Origin: Saprospiraceae bacterium
Lineage (GTDB): Bacteria; Bacteroidota; Bacteroidia; Chitinophagales; Saprospiraceae
Length of the DNA: 64,000 nucleotides
Direction of reading: 5' to 3'
Assembly: GCA_013001595.1 (NCBI GenBank)
Contig: JABDMH010000073.1
Location: forward strand, 62,001 to 126,000
Every line of letters begins with the position of its first letter. Position 1 is the stretch's first letter. A model generated the notes under the pieces. It saw nothing but the letters and a program-made list of their open reading frames with translations. It was not told the origin of the DNA and did no database searches. Positions 26,521 to 36,376 of the stretch are shown here, piece by piece. The position numbers and the translations under genes are program-made.

Positions 26521-28827
26521 ATGCAATACCTGCTTATTTCTGCCAAATACTTTTGGTGGATACTCATATTGAGTCTTTGCTTTGCCGCGAAGGCCCAATC
26601 TCAGTCGACATTTCAATTGCTAGATGCAAATACTCAAGAACCATCGCGGGAGCTACATTTCAATATTACAAGCAAAAGGGGTTGAGTGACCTCCAAGGCC
26701 ACATAATATTTCACATACAAGAAGACACGTCCATGATTTTTTCCCATTTGAGATACAGTCAGTGGACATTGGCTTTTACTGAGCTGCAAAAAACAGTCCA
26801 GAAGGGCACACTGTTACGGGCACCATCTGTAGTCAAAATGTATCCCGTCAATATTATTGCTCTCAGGCCCAAACGGGATGAAAAGCAAACCTACCAACTT
26901 GATCACTTGGACAGACTAAGTCATGACGGCGGTGAAATACTTAATCAAACACCTGTGATCAACGGGATAAGAAAGAGTGGCAGTTATGGATATGACCCTG
27001 TAATGCGGGGATTCAAGCATGATCAAATCAATATGGTCATGGATGGTCTCCAATCTGCAAGTGCCGCATGTCCCAATCGGATGGATCCACCAAGCAGTCA
27101 AATGGCTCCAAACATGATCAAGCAGATTGAAATCATCAAGGGCCCACATGCATTAAGATATGGTAACTCCGTCGGTGGGACCATCAACTTTATTCCCACT
27201 GAACATCGCTACTCGACCAATGGTGAACGTTATGGACGACTTGCCAGCTCTTTTGAAAGTAACGGTCATGTCTTTCGAAATGAAGGGTTATTGGGATTTC
27301 GGGAAAGAGATATGATCTCGGTTTTTTGCATCATGGTCGCAAGGAAACGACTACCTAAACGGCGCAGATAATTCCGTACCAGCAGATTTTTTACGAGGTA
27401 GTTTAGGAGCCAGGCTCGGTATAAAAGTTGACTCAAAACAACAGATCTCCTTCCAGGTGATTAACAACTGTGCGAAAGATGCAGACTTCGCCGCATTACC
27501 TATGGATTTGCGCAATGACAACACTTTGATGATCAGCTTACGTCATCATATTTCACTGACAGGCCGCTATCTAAGCTCTTGGAATACGTCTCTTTATGGG
27601 ACCTTTGTGGATCACTTGATGGATAACAAACTTAAGCTTCTAATGCCTAGGATGATGGATGCTAAACTAACGCTACAGCGCGAAGTTATGGTGGAAGATC
27701 AGAAGTCACCTGGTCCACGCGGAATGGCCCTATTGTTGTCGGCATCGCCTTACGCACAGAAGAAGCAAGTGGAATCCATACCCGCCGTTTTTTGATGGGT
27801 CCAAATGCTGGAAAGGAACTAAATGATAATGCCTGGCAGGATAGTAGGATCAGCAAAACAGGTGCTTTTGCTACCTATCATGGTCATCGATCTAACCTTG
27901 AAATTGTGGCCAGTGGTCGAATTGAGTTAAATCAGTCAAAGGCATATGATTTGTCCCCAGAATACCTTAGACTTTACGAAGATTCAAAAATAACTCAGTT
28001 TAATCCAGGAGCAAGCCTAGGTTTTATCAGACATCTAGAGGATGCTATTGCTATAGGACTGTGGATGGGTAGAACACAACGTAGTGCTAGCATTACTGAG
28101 CGGCACATATATTACTTCCCTGTTGGACAAGATCCATATGAGATGGTCGGTAATCCTAACTTAAAACCAGAAGTGAACAATCAGATTGACTTCACTTTTG
28201 AGATTAGAACAGCAACCTCAAAAATCAATTTTGATGCTTTTAGTGCATATCTTCAAAACTATATTTCTTCGGAGATAAAAAATGAACTTTCACCCGGACT
28301 ACCTAATAGTCCTGGAGTGCGTCAATTCATCAATTTGAAGAATGCCCTATCTACAGGTTTTAAGATCAGTTATAGTCAAGATTTATCTGCCCGCATCCGT
28401 CACTCGGCCCAGATAGCCTATACTTATGCAAAAAGACTAGATATTCAAGATCCTTTGCCAGAAATTGCACCATTGGACGTAACGCTACGAAGTTTCTGGC
28501 AGCTTAAAAAAGCAACGCATTCTTCCTTCTATACAATTGAGGTATGTGCATAAGCAAAAAAGAATAGCAGAAAATTTTGGTGAAACACCTACACCTGGAT
28601 TCATATTGCTAGATATGATGATGACCTACAGACTATCTAAATCCTGGCAAGTAAATGCAGGTGTGTATAATCTTTTTGATAGAACTTATTACGAACACTT
28701 GAGTTGTTCGGTCAGGAGTGCCGCTGCTAGTCCTATCTATGCCGCAGGACGAAGTCTACTAATCTCATTGGCCATGGAATATGCGATAATACACCCAAGT
28801 GTCTGTGACTCCCTGCCTTTCCTTTAG
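26521..28827 (+). pseudogene. Broken TonB-dependent copper receptor (NosA/OprC-like)
   Basis: Outer-membrane receptor that would import copper for NosZ. The N-terminal signal ends near AKAQSQ, and the plug holds ACPNRMDPPSSQMAPNMIKQ and IEIIKGPHALRYGNSVGGT, which resemble the copper receptors NosA and OprC. The barrel ends in NAGVYNLFDRTYYEHL. The frame is lost four times: near 26641-26644 (one A missing, EPIAGATF expected), at the T6 run 27322-27327 (one T extra, VFASWSQGND expected), near 27664-27666 (one A missing), and near 28535 (one A extra, FYTLRYVHK expected). After these corrections a continuous receptor of normal length results. Downstream genes in the window are intact, so the break looks real rather than general sequence error. 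Confidence 0.88.
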
Positions 28828-28877
28828 CCGGCTGCAGCAAAGTCAGGTGGGGAGTCTGCGGCACCCTCAATTGATGC

Positions 28878-30620
28878 CTACCAGCCAGCAGCTTGCCCAT
28901 CAGAACGTGATTCTGTGGCACCCCAGTACACCTCTTGTTCTTCATTCCAAAGAATGCCTTGATAGCCGCCATAATGGGTCCATCTATTATTGCATAGCTT
29001 GTGTCCCATTGCCTTCAGTTGCAGGCGGACCTCCTCAGATACCCCAGATTCCAGTGAAATACAACCACCATCCATCATCTGGCGCACCTGCCCACCGGGA
29101 GGAGTACTCCCTTGATGTCGAAATCGAGCAACATCTCCTGCAGATTGAATGTCCATTCCAAATACAATGTGATTTAGAAACACCTGAATATGCCCTTGGG
29201 GTTGCATATTTCCACCCATGACACCATAAGACATATAGGGTTTGTCCTTCTTGGTAATAAATCCCGGAATAATGGTATGAAAGGGTCTTTTACCTGGGGC
29301 ATATGCATTGGGATGTGAGGGTTCCAACGAAAACCCACAACCTCGATTCTGAAAACAGAAGCCTAATCTGGCAGGGGTAAATCCACTACCGAAGCCGCTA
29401 TAATTACTTTGAATGAGGGACACCATATTGCCCAAACTATCTGCCACCGTTAAATAAATGGTCTCTCCTCTTCCAGCTCTGGGATCACCTGGATCAAAAG
29501 ATTGTGATGCTTGATCAACATTTAGAAGTTTGCGGCGCTTTGATATGTAATGTTCTGAAATCAATTGGTTAACAGGCACTTCGGCAAACCTGGGATCGGC
29601 ATAATATCTTCCTCTATCCTCAAAAGCGATCTTCTTCGCCTCAATCAAATGATGTAGATACGCCGCACTATTGTGTCCCATTGATGCCAGGTCAAAAGGC
29701 TTCAATATTTGCAGCATTTGCAGCGCTGCAATTCCCTGACCATTCGGAGGAAGTTCCCATAAGGTAAAGTCGCCATAGTCTACTCCTACCGGTTCTACCC
29801 ATACTGCATGTTGTGCTGCCAAATCAGCTTTGGTTATGAAACAACCAGCTTCTAGACAATATCTTTCAATTTCAGCAGCCACCTCACCCTCATAAAAACC
29901 AGCCCTACCTCGCAAGGCGATCTGCTCTAGCGTCCGAGCCAAAGCAGTATTCTTAAAAACTTCTCCTTCTTCAGGAGCCTTGCCTCCCGGAAGGAACACA
30001 TCTGCAAATCCTGGTTGACCTTTGAGCTGAGATCGCTCGGCACCAGACCATGAGGCGGCAATGAATTGAGGCACAGGAGCACCATCACGGGCATATCGAA
30101 TGGCAGGCGCCAGAATATCAGACATATCGATACTGCCAAACTTCTTATGCAATTTTATCCAACCATCAACTGCACCTGGTACAGTCACAGAATAGGGGCT
30201 CACTCTAGGAATCTCGGGAACACTTCCTAAATCTTCGATTACACGATCCAAAGTCACTTGACTGGGAGCACGACCACTGGCGTTCAGCCCAAATAGTTTT
30301 TGATCCTTGGCACTCCAAATCAGGGCAAACAAATCACCTCCCATCCCGTTGCTATTTGGTTCTAAAAAACCAATTGCAGCATTTGCTGCAATGGCTGCAT
30401 CGATGGCATTGCCACCCTCTTGCATAATATCAAGAGCAACCTGAGTAGATAGTGGATGGCTGGTAGCAGCCATGGCATGTGGTGCAATGACTGAACTGCG
30501 TTTTGCAAAACTTGGGGCCGCATAGCGGTCTCCCGGTCCACTCAGAAGGTCTTCTTTATTTTGCTGTGCTACCAACAAAGTGGACACGCTGCACAATAGG
30601 ACAACCATAAGCTTCTTCAT
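28878..30620 (-). CDS. ggt: Gamma-glutamyltransferase
   Basis: Periplasmic N-terminal nucleophile hydrolase that cleaves gamma-glutamyl bonds, such as glutathione, and self-processes into two chains. The N-terminal GGNAIDAAIAANAAIGFLEP and GMGGDLFALIW are diagnostic. The autocleavage Thr lies in GRGETIYLTVADSLGN (about residue 387), followed by the small-subunit FGSGF and YGVMGGNMQPQGHIQV. The ATG at 30620 gives a proper signal peptide (MKKLMVVLLC...LVAQQ); in-frame starts at 30629 and 30668 also exist, and the last would overlap the rhamnose mutarotase gene. No glutathione genes are adjacent. Confidence 0.93.
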   Translation of the reverse strand: MKKLMVVLLCSVSTLLVAQQNKEDLLSGPGDRYAAPSFAKRSSVIAPHAMAATSHPLSTQVALDIMQEGGNAIDAAIAANAAIGFLEPNSNGMGGDLFALIWSAKDQKLFGLNASGRAPSQVTLDRVIEDLGSVPEIPRVSPYSVTVPGAVDGWIKLHKKFGSIDMSDILAPAIRYARDGAPVPQFIAASWSGAERSQLKGQPGFADVFLPGGKAPEEGEVFKNTALARTLEQIALRGRAGFYEGEVAAEIERYCLEAGCFITKADLAAQHAVWVEPVGVDYGDFTLWELPPNGQGIAALQMLQILKPFDLASMGHNSAAYLHHLIEAKKIAFEDRGRYYADPRFAEVPVNQLISEHYISKRRKLLNVDQASQSFDPGDPRAGRGETIYLTVADSLGNMVSLIQSNYSGFGSGFTPARLGFCFQNRGCGFSLEPSHPNAYAPGKRPFHTIIPGFITKKDKPYMSYGVMGGNMQPQGHIQVFLNHIVFGMDIQSAGDVARFRHQGSTPPGGQVRQMMDGGCISLESGVSEEVRLQLKAMGHKLCNNRWTHYGGYQGILWNEEQEVYWGATESRSDGQAAGW

Positions 30621-30657
30621 TTCCCTCATTTTTTTTTTGAGACTACTAAGATCTAAT

Positions 30658-30981
30658 CTATTTATCACCTTCCATATGAAACACCTCTGTCAGCTCCTCC
30701 GTCCTTGGTGAATCATCTGGGTTTGTTTCCATGATGTCTGCCATGTGGGTCCACCATTTCTTCATGATCGGTTGATGTGGTAAGGTGGAATCATCAAAAT
30801 CATCGGTGACCTCTTGATAGGCAAACAAGGTAAGGGTCTTGGGGTCCAAAAAAATACTGTAATCTACCACTCCGGCAAAGAGCAAGAGTTTACTTAACTC
30901 GGGCCAAATCTCGTTGTGTCTCCTCTCATATTCTGATTCAAAACCAGGCTTGAGTTTCATTGTAAATGCAAATCGCCGCAT
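30658..30981 (-). CDS. rhaM: L-rhamnose mutarotase
   Basis: Small cytosolic enzyme (107 residues) that interconverts alpha and beta anomers of L-rhamnose. The sequence shows FTMKLKPGFESEYERRHNEIWPELSKLL and the C-terminal MKKWWTHMADIMETNPDDSP, both diagnostic of the RhaM/YiiL family. ATG start. No other rhamnose genes are near; it precedes gamma-glutamyltransferase in the same direction with a short gap, so they may be co-transcribed by chance. It is divergent from the disulfide oxidoreductase. Confidence 0.92.
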   Translation of the reverse strand: MRRFAFTMKLKPGFESEYERRHNEIWPELSKLLLFAGVVDYSIFLDPKTLTLFAYQEVTDDFDDSTLPHQPIMKKWWTHMADIMETNPDDSPRTEELTEVFHMEGDK

Positions 30982-31091
30982 AATCTCCAGGAATACTTTT
31001 TTATGTATGACGCCTTGTAAAATAGATAATTTTCATGAGCAGGCTTTCGTCGGGTGCGAAACAAATAATCACGCAGCAATAGGCTATATTT

Positions 31092-31204
31092 CCGCTTGAC
31101 CCGGACTATTCAATAACTTTCTATTTCGAGTCAAATATGCCCGCCCTACTAAAGGTCATATTTGACGCTCGATACGCAAGCCCAATAAATAATCCGGGCT
31201 TATC
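31092..31204. repeat. Long imperfect inverted repeat in divergent gap
   Basis: The inner arms TCAAATATG (31131-31139) and CATATTTGA (31157-31165) are perfect, and extend to CGAG/CTCG with a 2-nt bulge. Outer segments CCCGGACTATT (about 31100-31110) and AATAATCCGGG (about 31188-31198) restore pairing. The whole could fold into a hairpin of about 110 nt with poor pairing in the middle. It lies between divergent genes and resembles a palindromic unit or a large operator. Confidence 0.45.
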
Positions 31205-31218
31205 AGAAATACCGACTT

Positions 31219-32652
31219 ATGAAGAAATACGATGTCATTGTAATTGGGGCTGGGAGTGCCGGTTTGGGTAGTGCGGGAGTAGCGCACACCATTGGCCTCA
31301 AGACGCTATTGATCGAAAAAGATGCAGATCACTTTGGCGGGGACTGCACCAACTTCGGGTGTGTGCCTAGCAAAGCGCTTATTCACATCGCTCATCATTT
31401 TCATAGTGCCCAGCAAGCTGAGCAATTCGGATTGCAGTCTTCCGGCAAAGCCGATATGAAAAAAGTGCTCGCCTATATTCACGCCAAACAGGCCATTATC
31501 AGGAATACAGAAGATGCTCCTGCCCTGCGACAGCATGGACAAGAAGTCCTTATTGGGCATGCCCGTTTTGTTAATGACACCACCATCGAAGTAGATGGTG
31601 AGCGATTTTCCTCAAAAGTATTCCTTCTATGCACAGGTTCCTCTCCACGTACCCTCAGGATTGAGGGGATGGAACATACCAGAATGTACACGAATGAGTC
31701 CCTATTCACCGAATGTGATCACTTGCCCGAACACTTCATCATTATTGGTGGCGGCCCTATCGGATGTGAAATGGCACAGGCATTTCAACGCTTGGGATCA
31801 CAGGTATATCTAATCAATCGAGGGGACCACCTCCTACGAAAGGAGCCAAAAAAGGTATCAAAAATTCTGCAGCAAAGATTTAAATCGGAGGGAATTGAGT
31901 TGTATAACAATGCTGAAGTTGTCCATTTTGAGAAGGACAGAGTGGTGATTAAAAAAGATGGTCGAAGGATCTCACTGCCCCAGAATGCTGCCTTAATGGC
32001 CATAGGCCGATTAGCTAATACAAAGAATCTTGGGCTTGAGGAAGCTGGTATACAATTGACCACTGAAGGAAAAATTAAAGTTGATTCGTATTTACGTAGC
32101 AGCAATTCGAGGGCATATGTACTTGGTGATGCCGCAGGCAGTTATATGTTTTCGCATGGAGCAGAAAAGATGGTTCGCCAGCTTTGGAGAAATCTTCTCG
32201 TACCCATCTTTCAGAAGAAAAACACCCTGGAGGATTTAAGTTGGGTAACATTTACAGACCCTCAGGTAGCGCACTTCGGCTACACGGAGAAAGAACTCAC
32301 AACGCGCAATCTAGCCTACCATCGACAGGACCAATCCTTTTCACATGATGACCGAGCCATCATCCAAGAATACACGGATGCTCATATGTCTCTGTGGCTA
32401 GATCAAAAGCATTCCATCGGTAAACGAATCATTAGATCTGGCAGTATGATTGCACCCCAAGCTGGAGAACTCATTCAAGAGATGCAACTTGCCAAGCATG
32501 CAAGCATACCCATCCAGGCAATAACCAATAGGGTCTATCCTTATCCGGTAGCTAGTCGCATCAATCAAAAAACACTCCGAGGTCAGATGGACCAAACTTA
32601 CAAACCATGGAAAAAGAAACTGGCCAGACTTTCCTTTCGAATGTTTAACTAG
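31219..32652 (+). CDS. FAD/NAD(P)-dependent disulfide oxidoreductase
   Basis: Flavoprotein of the dihydrolipoamide dehydrogenase/mercuric reductase family, 477 residues. Motifs in order: GAGSAGLGSAG (FAD), GGDCTNFGCVPSK with the redox pair Cys43 and Cys48, HFIIIGGGPIGCEMAQAF (NAD(P)), and AYVLGDAAGSYMFSHGAEKM. The C-terminal interface domain lacks the usual HxxE-like active His-Glu of lipoamide dehydrogenase in clear form, and there is no heavy-metal-associated domain, so neither MerA nor Lpd is assured. The electron acceptor is unknown. Confidence 0.87.
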   Translation: MKKYDVIVIGAGSAGLGSAGVAHTIGLKTLLIEKDADHFGGDCTNFGCVPSKALIHIAHHFHSAQQAEQFGLQSSGKADMKKVLAYIHAKQAIIRNTEDAPALRQHGQEVLIGHARFVNDTTIEVDGERFSSKVFLLCTGSSPRTLRIEGMEHTRMYTNESLFTECDHLPEHFIIIGGGPIGCEMAQAFQRLGSQVYLINRGDHLLRKEPKKVSKILQQRFKSEGIELYNNAEVVHFEKDRVVIKKDGRRISLPQNAALMAIGRLANTKNLGLEEAGIQLTTEGKIKVDSYLRSSNSRAYVLGDAAGSYMFSHGAEKMVRQLWRNLLVPIFQKKNTLEDLSWVTFTDPQVAHFGYTEKELTTRNLAYHRQDQSFSHDDRAIIQEYTDAHMSLWLDQKHSIGKRIIRSGSMIAPQAGELIQEMQLAKHASIPIQAITNRVYPYPVASRINQKTLRGQMDQTYKPWKKKLARLSFRMFN

Positions 32653-32688
32653 ATTACTGACAAAAAAGTTGGCATTACTCTTGCTTTT

Positions 32689-32705
32689 TAATAGTAATAC
32701 TATTA
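32689..32705. promoter_or_regulatory. Palindromic operator upstream of the TetR-SulP operon
   Basis: TAATAGTAATACTATTA is a perfect 17-bp palindrome (single central base) 24 bp before the TetR start. It probably binds the TetR protein encoded directly after it. Confidence 0.6.
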
Positions 32706-32729
32706 TACTTGTACTTTATCATATGCAAG

Positions 32730-33413
32730 ATGCAAAGATTATTATCTAAGGTAAGCATTCATGTCAATGAGAGTATCTACCTCAAAGATCCAGAGTCTAG
32801 TGACTTAGGTAAACGTATTATTGCGGGTGGCATTGATCTCATTGATCGAATTGGCTTTGAGCAATTTACATTTCGTAAGCTTGCACGTGAAATCAATTCT
32901 ACAGAAGCATCCATTTATCGATACTTTGATAGCAAACACAAGCTATTGCTATACCTTACAGCTTGGCACTGGGGCTGGATGGAATATCGGTTGGTTTTTA
33001 GTGTGGCAAATATCAAATCTCCCACTGAGCGATTGGAGATAGCCATCAGAATATTGACTGAACGAATAGTGGAAGACCATAGCTTCAGTCACATCAACAA
33101 TTTGAAACTATATCAGATTGTAATTTCGGAGTCTTCAAAAGCCTATCTTACCAAGGAAGTTGATCACGAAAACAAAGAAGGATTCTTTTCGGGATATAAG
33201 CAAATCGTGGAGCGGGTGAGCGACATCATTTTAGAAATTGAACCCGATTTCAAATACCCGCATATGCTGATCTCAACAGTGATTGAAGGTGCTCATCATC
33301 AACGTTTCTTTGCCGAGCATTTACCAAGACTAACCGATGTGATCAAAGGTGAGGATGCGGTCACGAGTTTTTGTCGGGATATGGTTTTTTCGACACTGAA
33401 TAAACGTGCATAA
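32730..33413 (+). CDS. TetR/AcrR regulator of the SulP module
   Basis: One-component regulator. From ATG 32730 the HTH is FEQFTFRKLAREINSTEASIYRYFDSKHKLLLYLTAWHW, about residues 45-82. The TTG-started extension upstream is less likely because it overlaps the promoter palindrome region. The C-terminal all-helical ligand domain has no recognised signature. Its stop is followed at once by the start of a small exported protein, then SulP and carbonic anhydrase, so it probably controls bicarbonate uptake. The ligand is unknown. Confidence 0.87.
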   Translation: MQRLLSKVSIHVNESIYLKDPESSDLGKRIIAGGIDLIDRIGFEQFTFRKLAREINSTEASIYRYFDSKHKLLLYLTAWHWGWMEYRLVFSVANIKSPTERLEIAIRILTERIVEDHSFSHINNLKLYQIVISESSKAYLTKEVDHENKEGFFSGYKQIVERVSDIILEIEPDFKYPHMLISTVIEGAHHQRFFAEHLPRLTDVIKGEDAVTSFCRDMVFSTLNKRA

Positions 33414-33761
33414 ATGATGGTGGCGAATTCGGCTCATCTTGGTCTATCTCAGAAGCTCTTCATTTGTTTCCCAGTGCTAGTATTGTTAATGTTCTCTTTT
33501 CAAACCGGTTCCCAAAATCTAGCTGATCTTGGAATCGACCTAGTCGAAATTGTCGAAAATGAGGAAAACCCCGGTAGTTCAGGTGAGAATCTTCTTGGCA
33601 CTGATGGAGAGCCTGACAAAGTTCCCAGTCATTTATCTCTATGTTGGGTCATCGAAAATCTTCCCTTAATCTGTGGTATTCGCATGAGAGACTGCCCCTG
33701 GCCTAGACTATTTCTAGATGTGATCACCCCTCCACCCGAATATCCACTGGATGGAGTCTGA
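33414..33761 (+). CDS. Small exported protein in the SulP module, unknown function
   Basis: A 115-residue protein whose ATG directly abuts the TetR stop, which argues for a real gene. The N-terminal hydrophobic segment (about residues 13-30) is a signal or anchor. The middle is acidic and disordered (VEIVENEENPGSSGENLLGTD). The tail SHLSLCWVIENLPLICGIR, with MRDCPWPRL and PPPEYPLDGV, contains three Cys and looks conserved in style. No family was recognised. It could be a regulatory or accessory subunit of the anion transporter. Confidence 0.6.
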   Translation: MMVANSAHLGLSQKLFICFPVLVLLMFSFQTGSQNLADLGIDLVEIVENEENPGSSGENLLGTDGEPDKVPSHLSLCWVIENLPLICGIRMRDCPWPRLFLDVITPPPEYPLDGV

Positions 33762-33861
33762 AGGCTTAAATACTAGTCCGCCAGCATAACCTTATTTAAT
33801 CAACTTTCTACAACCGACTATCAATCTGGAGAGAATTTAAGTCGGACCTAATCATTTTAAA

Positions 33862-35481
33862 ATGAGTAACATAAACACAAATTTTTTCGCAAATCTGAAA
33901 TATGACCTACCTGCTAGTATTGTTGTATTCCTGGTTGCGGTTCCACTCTGCCTTGGAATCGCCTTAGCTTCAGGGGCACCACTTTTTTCAGGAATTATCG
34001 CTGGTATTGTTGGTGGTACCGTGGTGGCACTCTTAAGTGGTTCACCACTGGGAGTAAGTGGTCCTGCAGCTGGCCTGGCGGTGATTGTCTTGACCGCTAT
34101 TCAGGAATTAGGTGTATTTGAAGTATTTCTTTTTGCCGTAGTTCTTGCAGGTATATTTCAGATCATTTTGGGCTTACTCAAAGCAGGTGTCATAGGTTAC
34201 TATTTTCCCACTAGTGTAATCAAAGGTATGCTCTCTGGCATTGGCATCATTATCATCCTTAAGCAAATTCCTCATGCATTTGGATACGATGATGATCCCG
34301 AAGGTGACTTTGCCTTTGCCCAGGTAGATGGCCATAATACCTTCAATGAACTGTGGTATATGCTTGAGTCCATCAGTCCTGGTGCACTAGTCATTGCAGG
34401 CATTTCTATGGTCATTTTAATCCTGTGGGAACAGCCTTTCATCAAAGGTATTTCAGCTTTGAAGTTAGTTCAGGGCCCTCTAGTAGCGGTAATTATTGGC
34501 ATCCTATTAAACATTCTCTTTAATAACATGGAAACTCTTTCCTTACGTACTGACCAGATGGTAAGTATTCCAGTGCCAGATTCATTAGGTGGGTTCTTCA
34601 GTCAGTTTACATTCCCAGATTTTAGTCAATGGAATAATTCACAGGTATGGATCATTGCCGCAACTATAGCAGTAGTCGCTAGCCTTGAAACGTTACTTTG
34701 CGTGGAAGCAACCGATAAGCTAGATCCTCAAAAAAGGATTACACCCACCAACCGTGAATTATTAGCCCAAGGGACGGGCAATATGATTTCTGGTTTGATA
34801 GGCGGTCTTCCCATCACTCAAGTAATCGTGAGGAGCTCGGCCAATATCCAGTCTGGAGGAAAGAGTAAGGCTTCCGCCTTTTTTCATGGGATATTATTAT
34901 TGGGCAGTGCCATGGCGATTCCAAGGATTCTCAATATGATCCCTCTAGCCAGCTTAGCAGCCATCCTTTTCATGGTTGGATATAAACTAGCTAAGCCAGC
35001 CCTATTCCGTCAGATGTATGAACGTGGTAAGTCTGAGTTCATTCCATTCACAGTAACAATTCTCGGTATTATTTTCACTGATTTACTTACTGGTATAGCA
35101 ATGGGTATGGTAGTGGCTGTCTTCCATATTTTATGGAAAAACTATAAAATGCCCTATCATTTTGATCCAAAAGATCATGTCGAAGGTGAGCTTGTGAAAA
35201 TCGAAATGGCAGAAAATGTAAGCTTCCTTAATAAGGTGAGTATTATGCGTACCTTACAAGCACTGCCAGATGGTGCTCGAGTGCGTATTGATGGAGCAAA
35301 AGCCAAAGTGATTCATCCTGATATCATCGAGATCATTGATGACTTTCGCACCAATGCGGAAGCGCGCAATATTGGGCTAGAAGTAGTAAATATGAACAAT
35401 GCACGCATTCAAGATCCCGTTAAGGAATTTGACTCCGCAGTTGCAAGTAGACGAAATTCGAATTCAAATAACTCTAAATAA
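33862..35481 (+). CDS. SulP-family anion transporter with STAS domain
   Basis: Inner-membrane SLC26/SulP transporter of 539 residues with about 12 helices. The N-terminal LVAVPLCLGIALASGAPLFSGIIAGIVGG and SPLGVSGPAAGLAVIV, and GLIGGLPITQVIVRSSANIQSGGKSKASAFFHG in the middle, are characteristic. A C-terminal STAS domain follows (about 440-525). With a beta-carbonic anhydrase 15 bp downstream, bicarbonate is the likely cargo (BicA/DAB-like logic), but sulfate is not excluded. Confidence 0.92.
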   Translation: MSNINTNFFANLKYDLPASIVVFLVAVPLCLGIALASGAPLFSGIIAGIVGGTVVALLSGSPLGVSGPAAGLAVIVLTAIQELGVFEVFLFAVVLAGIFQIILGLLKAGVIGYYFPTSVIKGMLSGIGIIIILKQIPHAFGYDDDPEGDFAFAQVDGHNTFNELWYMLESISPGALVIAGISMVILILWEQPFIKGISALKLVQGPLVAVIIGILLNILFNNMETLSLRTDQMVSIPVPDSLGGFFSQFTFPDFSQWNNSQVWIIAATIAVVASLETLLCVEATDKLDPQKRITPTNRELLAQGTGNMISGLIGGLPITQVIVRSSANIQSGGKSKASAFFHGILLLGSAMAIPRILNMIPLASLAAILFMVGYKLAKPALFRQMYERGKSEFIPFTVTILGIIFTDLLTGIAMGMVVAVFHILWKNYKMPYHFDPKDHVEGELVKIEMAENVSFLNKVSIMRTLQALPDGARVRIDGAKAKVIHPDIIEIIDDFRTNAEARNIGLEVVNMNNARIQDPVKEFDSAVASRRNSNSNNSK

Positions 35482-35496
35482 TTCAACCTGTCAAAA

Positions 35497-36144
35497 ATGT
35501 CGATAGATAACAGCATTGCACAAAATAAGGAATCTCAGGATCGCATTTCCCCGGACCAAGCGGTCGAATTACTTAAGGAGGGAAATAAACGCTTCTTAGC
35601 AGATAAGGGATTAGCGCGAAATTATGAGGACCAAATTAAGGCAACTTCATCTGGGCAGTATCCTTTCGCTGTTGTCCTTAGTTGCATCGACTCACGAGTT
35701 CCTGCGGAAATAGTTTTTGATCAGGGCATTGGTGACATTTTCAATGTCAGGGTGGCTGGTAATTTTGTGAATCAAGATATCCTGGGCAGTATTGAGTATG
35801 GCTGCAAGGTTGCCGGATCCAAGGCCGTTGTCGTTCTAGGTCATGCCTCTTGTGGAGCAGTCAAAGGAGCTTGCGATGACGTTAAACTGGGACACATCAC
35901 CGGCATGTTAGCCAATTTGAAACCGGCCGTACAAGCTGTAGAAGAGGATGGGGATCGAACCTCAGCTAATCCTGAATTCGTACAAAAAGTTGTAGATATG
36001 AACATCAGGCTAACTAGTGAAGCCATTCGTACTCAAAGCGATGTGCTACGAGAAATGGAGGAAAATGGCGAGATCACCATCGTCGGTGCAATGTATGATG
36101 TAAAGACTGGCGAAGTGACCTTTACAGATCCACCCCTTGCCTAA
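35497..36144 (+). CDS. can: Beta-carbonic anhydrase
   Basis: Zinc enzyme of 215 residues that interconverts CO2 and bicarbonate. The zinc ligands are Cys63 (LSCIDSR, with Asp65 and Arg67), His116 and Cys119 (LGHASCGAVKGA), the complete beta-class set. There is no export signal, so it is cytosolic. It follows the SulP gene after 15 bp and is the last gene before a strong terminator. Confidence 0.94.
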   Translation: MSIDNSIAQNKESQDRISPDQAVELLKEGNKRFLADKGLARNYEDQIKATSSGQYPFAVVLSCIDSRVPAEIVFDQGIGDIFNVRVAGNFVNQDILGSIEYGCKVAGSKAVVVLGHASCGAVKGACDDVKLGHITGMLANLKPAVQAVEEDGDRTSANPEFVQKVVDMNIRLTSEAIRTQSDVLREMEENGEITIVGAMYDVKTGEVTFTDPPLA

Positions 36145-36171
36145 AACCACCCAGCATAAGGGTGGTAAGCT

Positions 36172-36216
36172 AAAGGGCCACAACCAGCAAAGTTGATTGT
36201 GGCCCTTTCTTTTTTG
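36172..36216 (+). terminator. Rho-independent terminator after carbonic anhydrase
   Basis: AAAGGGCCACAA (36172-36183) pairs perfectly over 12 bp with TTGTGGCCCTTT (36197-36208), followed by CTTTTTT. Confidence 0.88.
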
Positions 36217-36376
36217 ACTGCTATTTGCCAACTGCTGAGATCGAAGCAAAGAGATATGCAAAAGGGAAAACACAGGCAAATGACATGAGCACTTAGCAGT
36301 CCAGTACTACCTCCCTAAACTTCTCTCTATCTTAGGTTGTCATAAAGGCGATGATTTACAGCTCAAAAAAGTAGCT

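Noticed and set aside
26521-28827. Programmed frameshifting in the copper receptor
   Set aside because: Four shifts of alternating sign at unlike sites, with no slippery heptamer seen, fit decay better than recoding.
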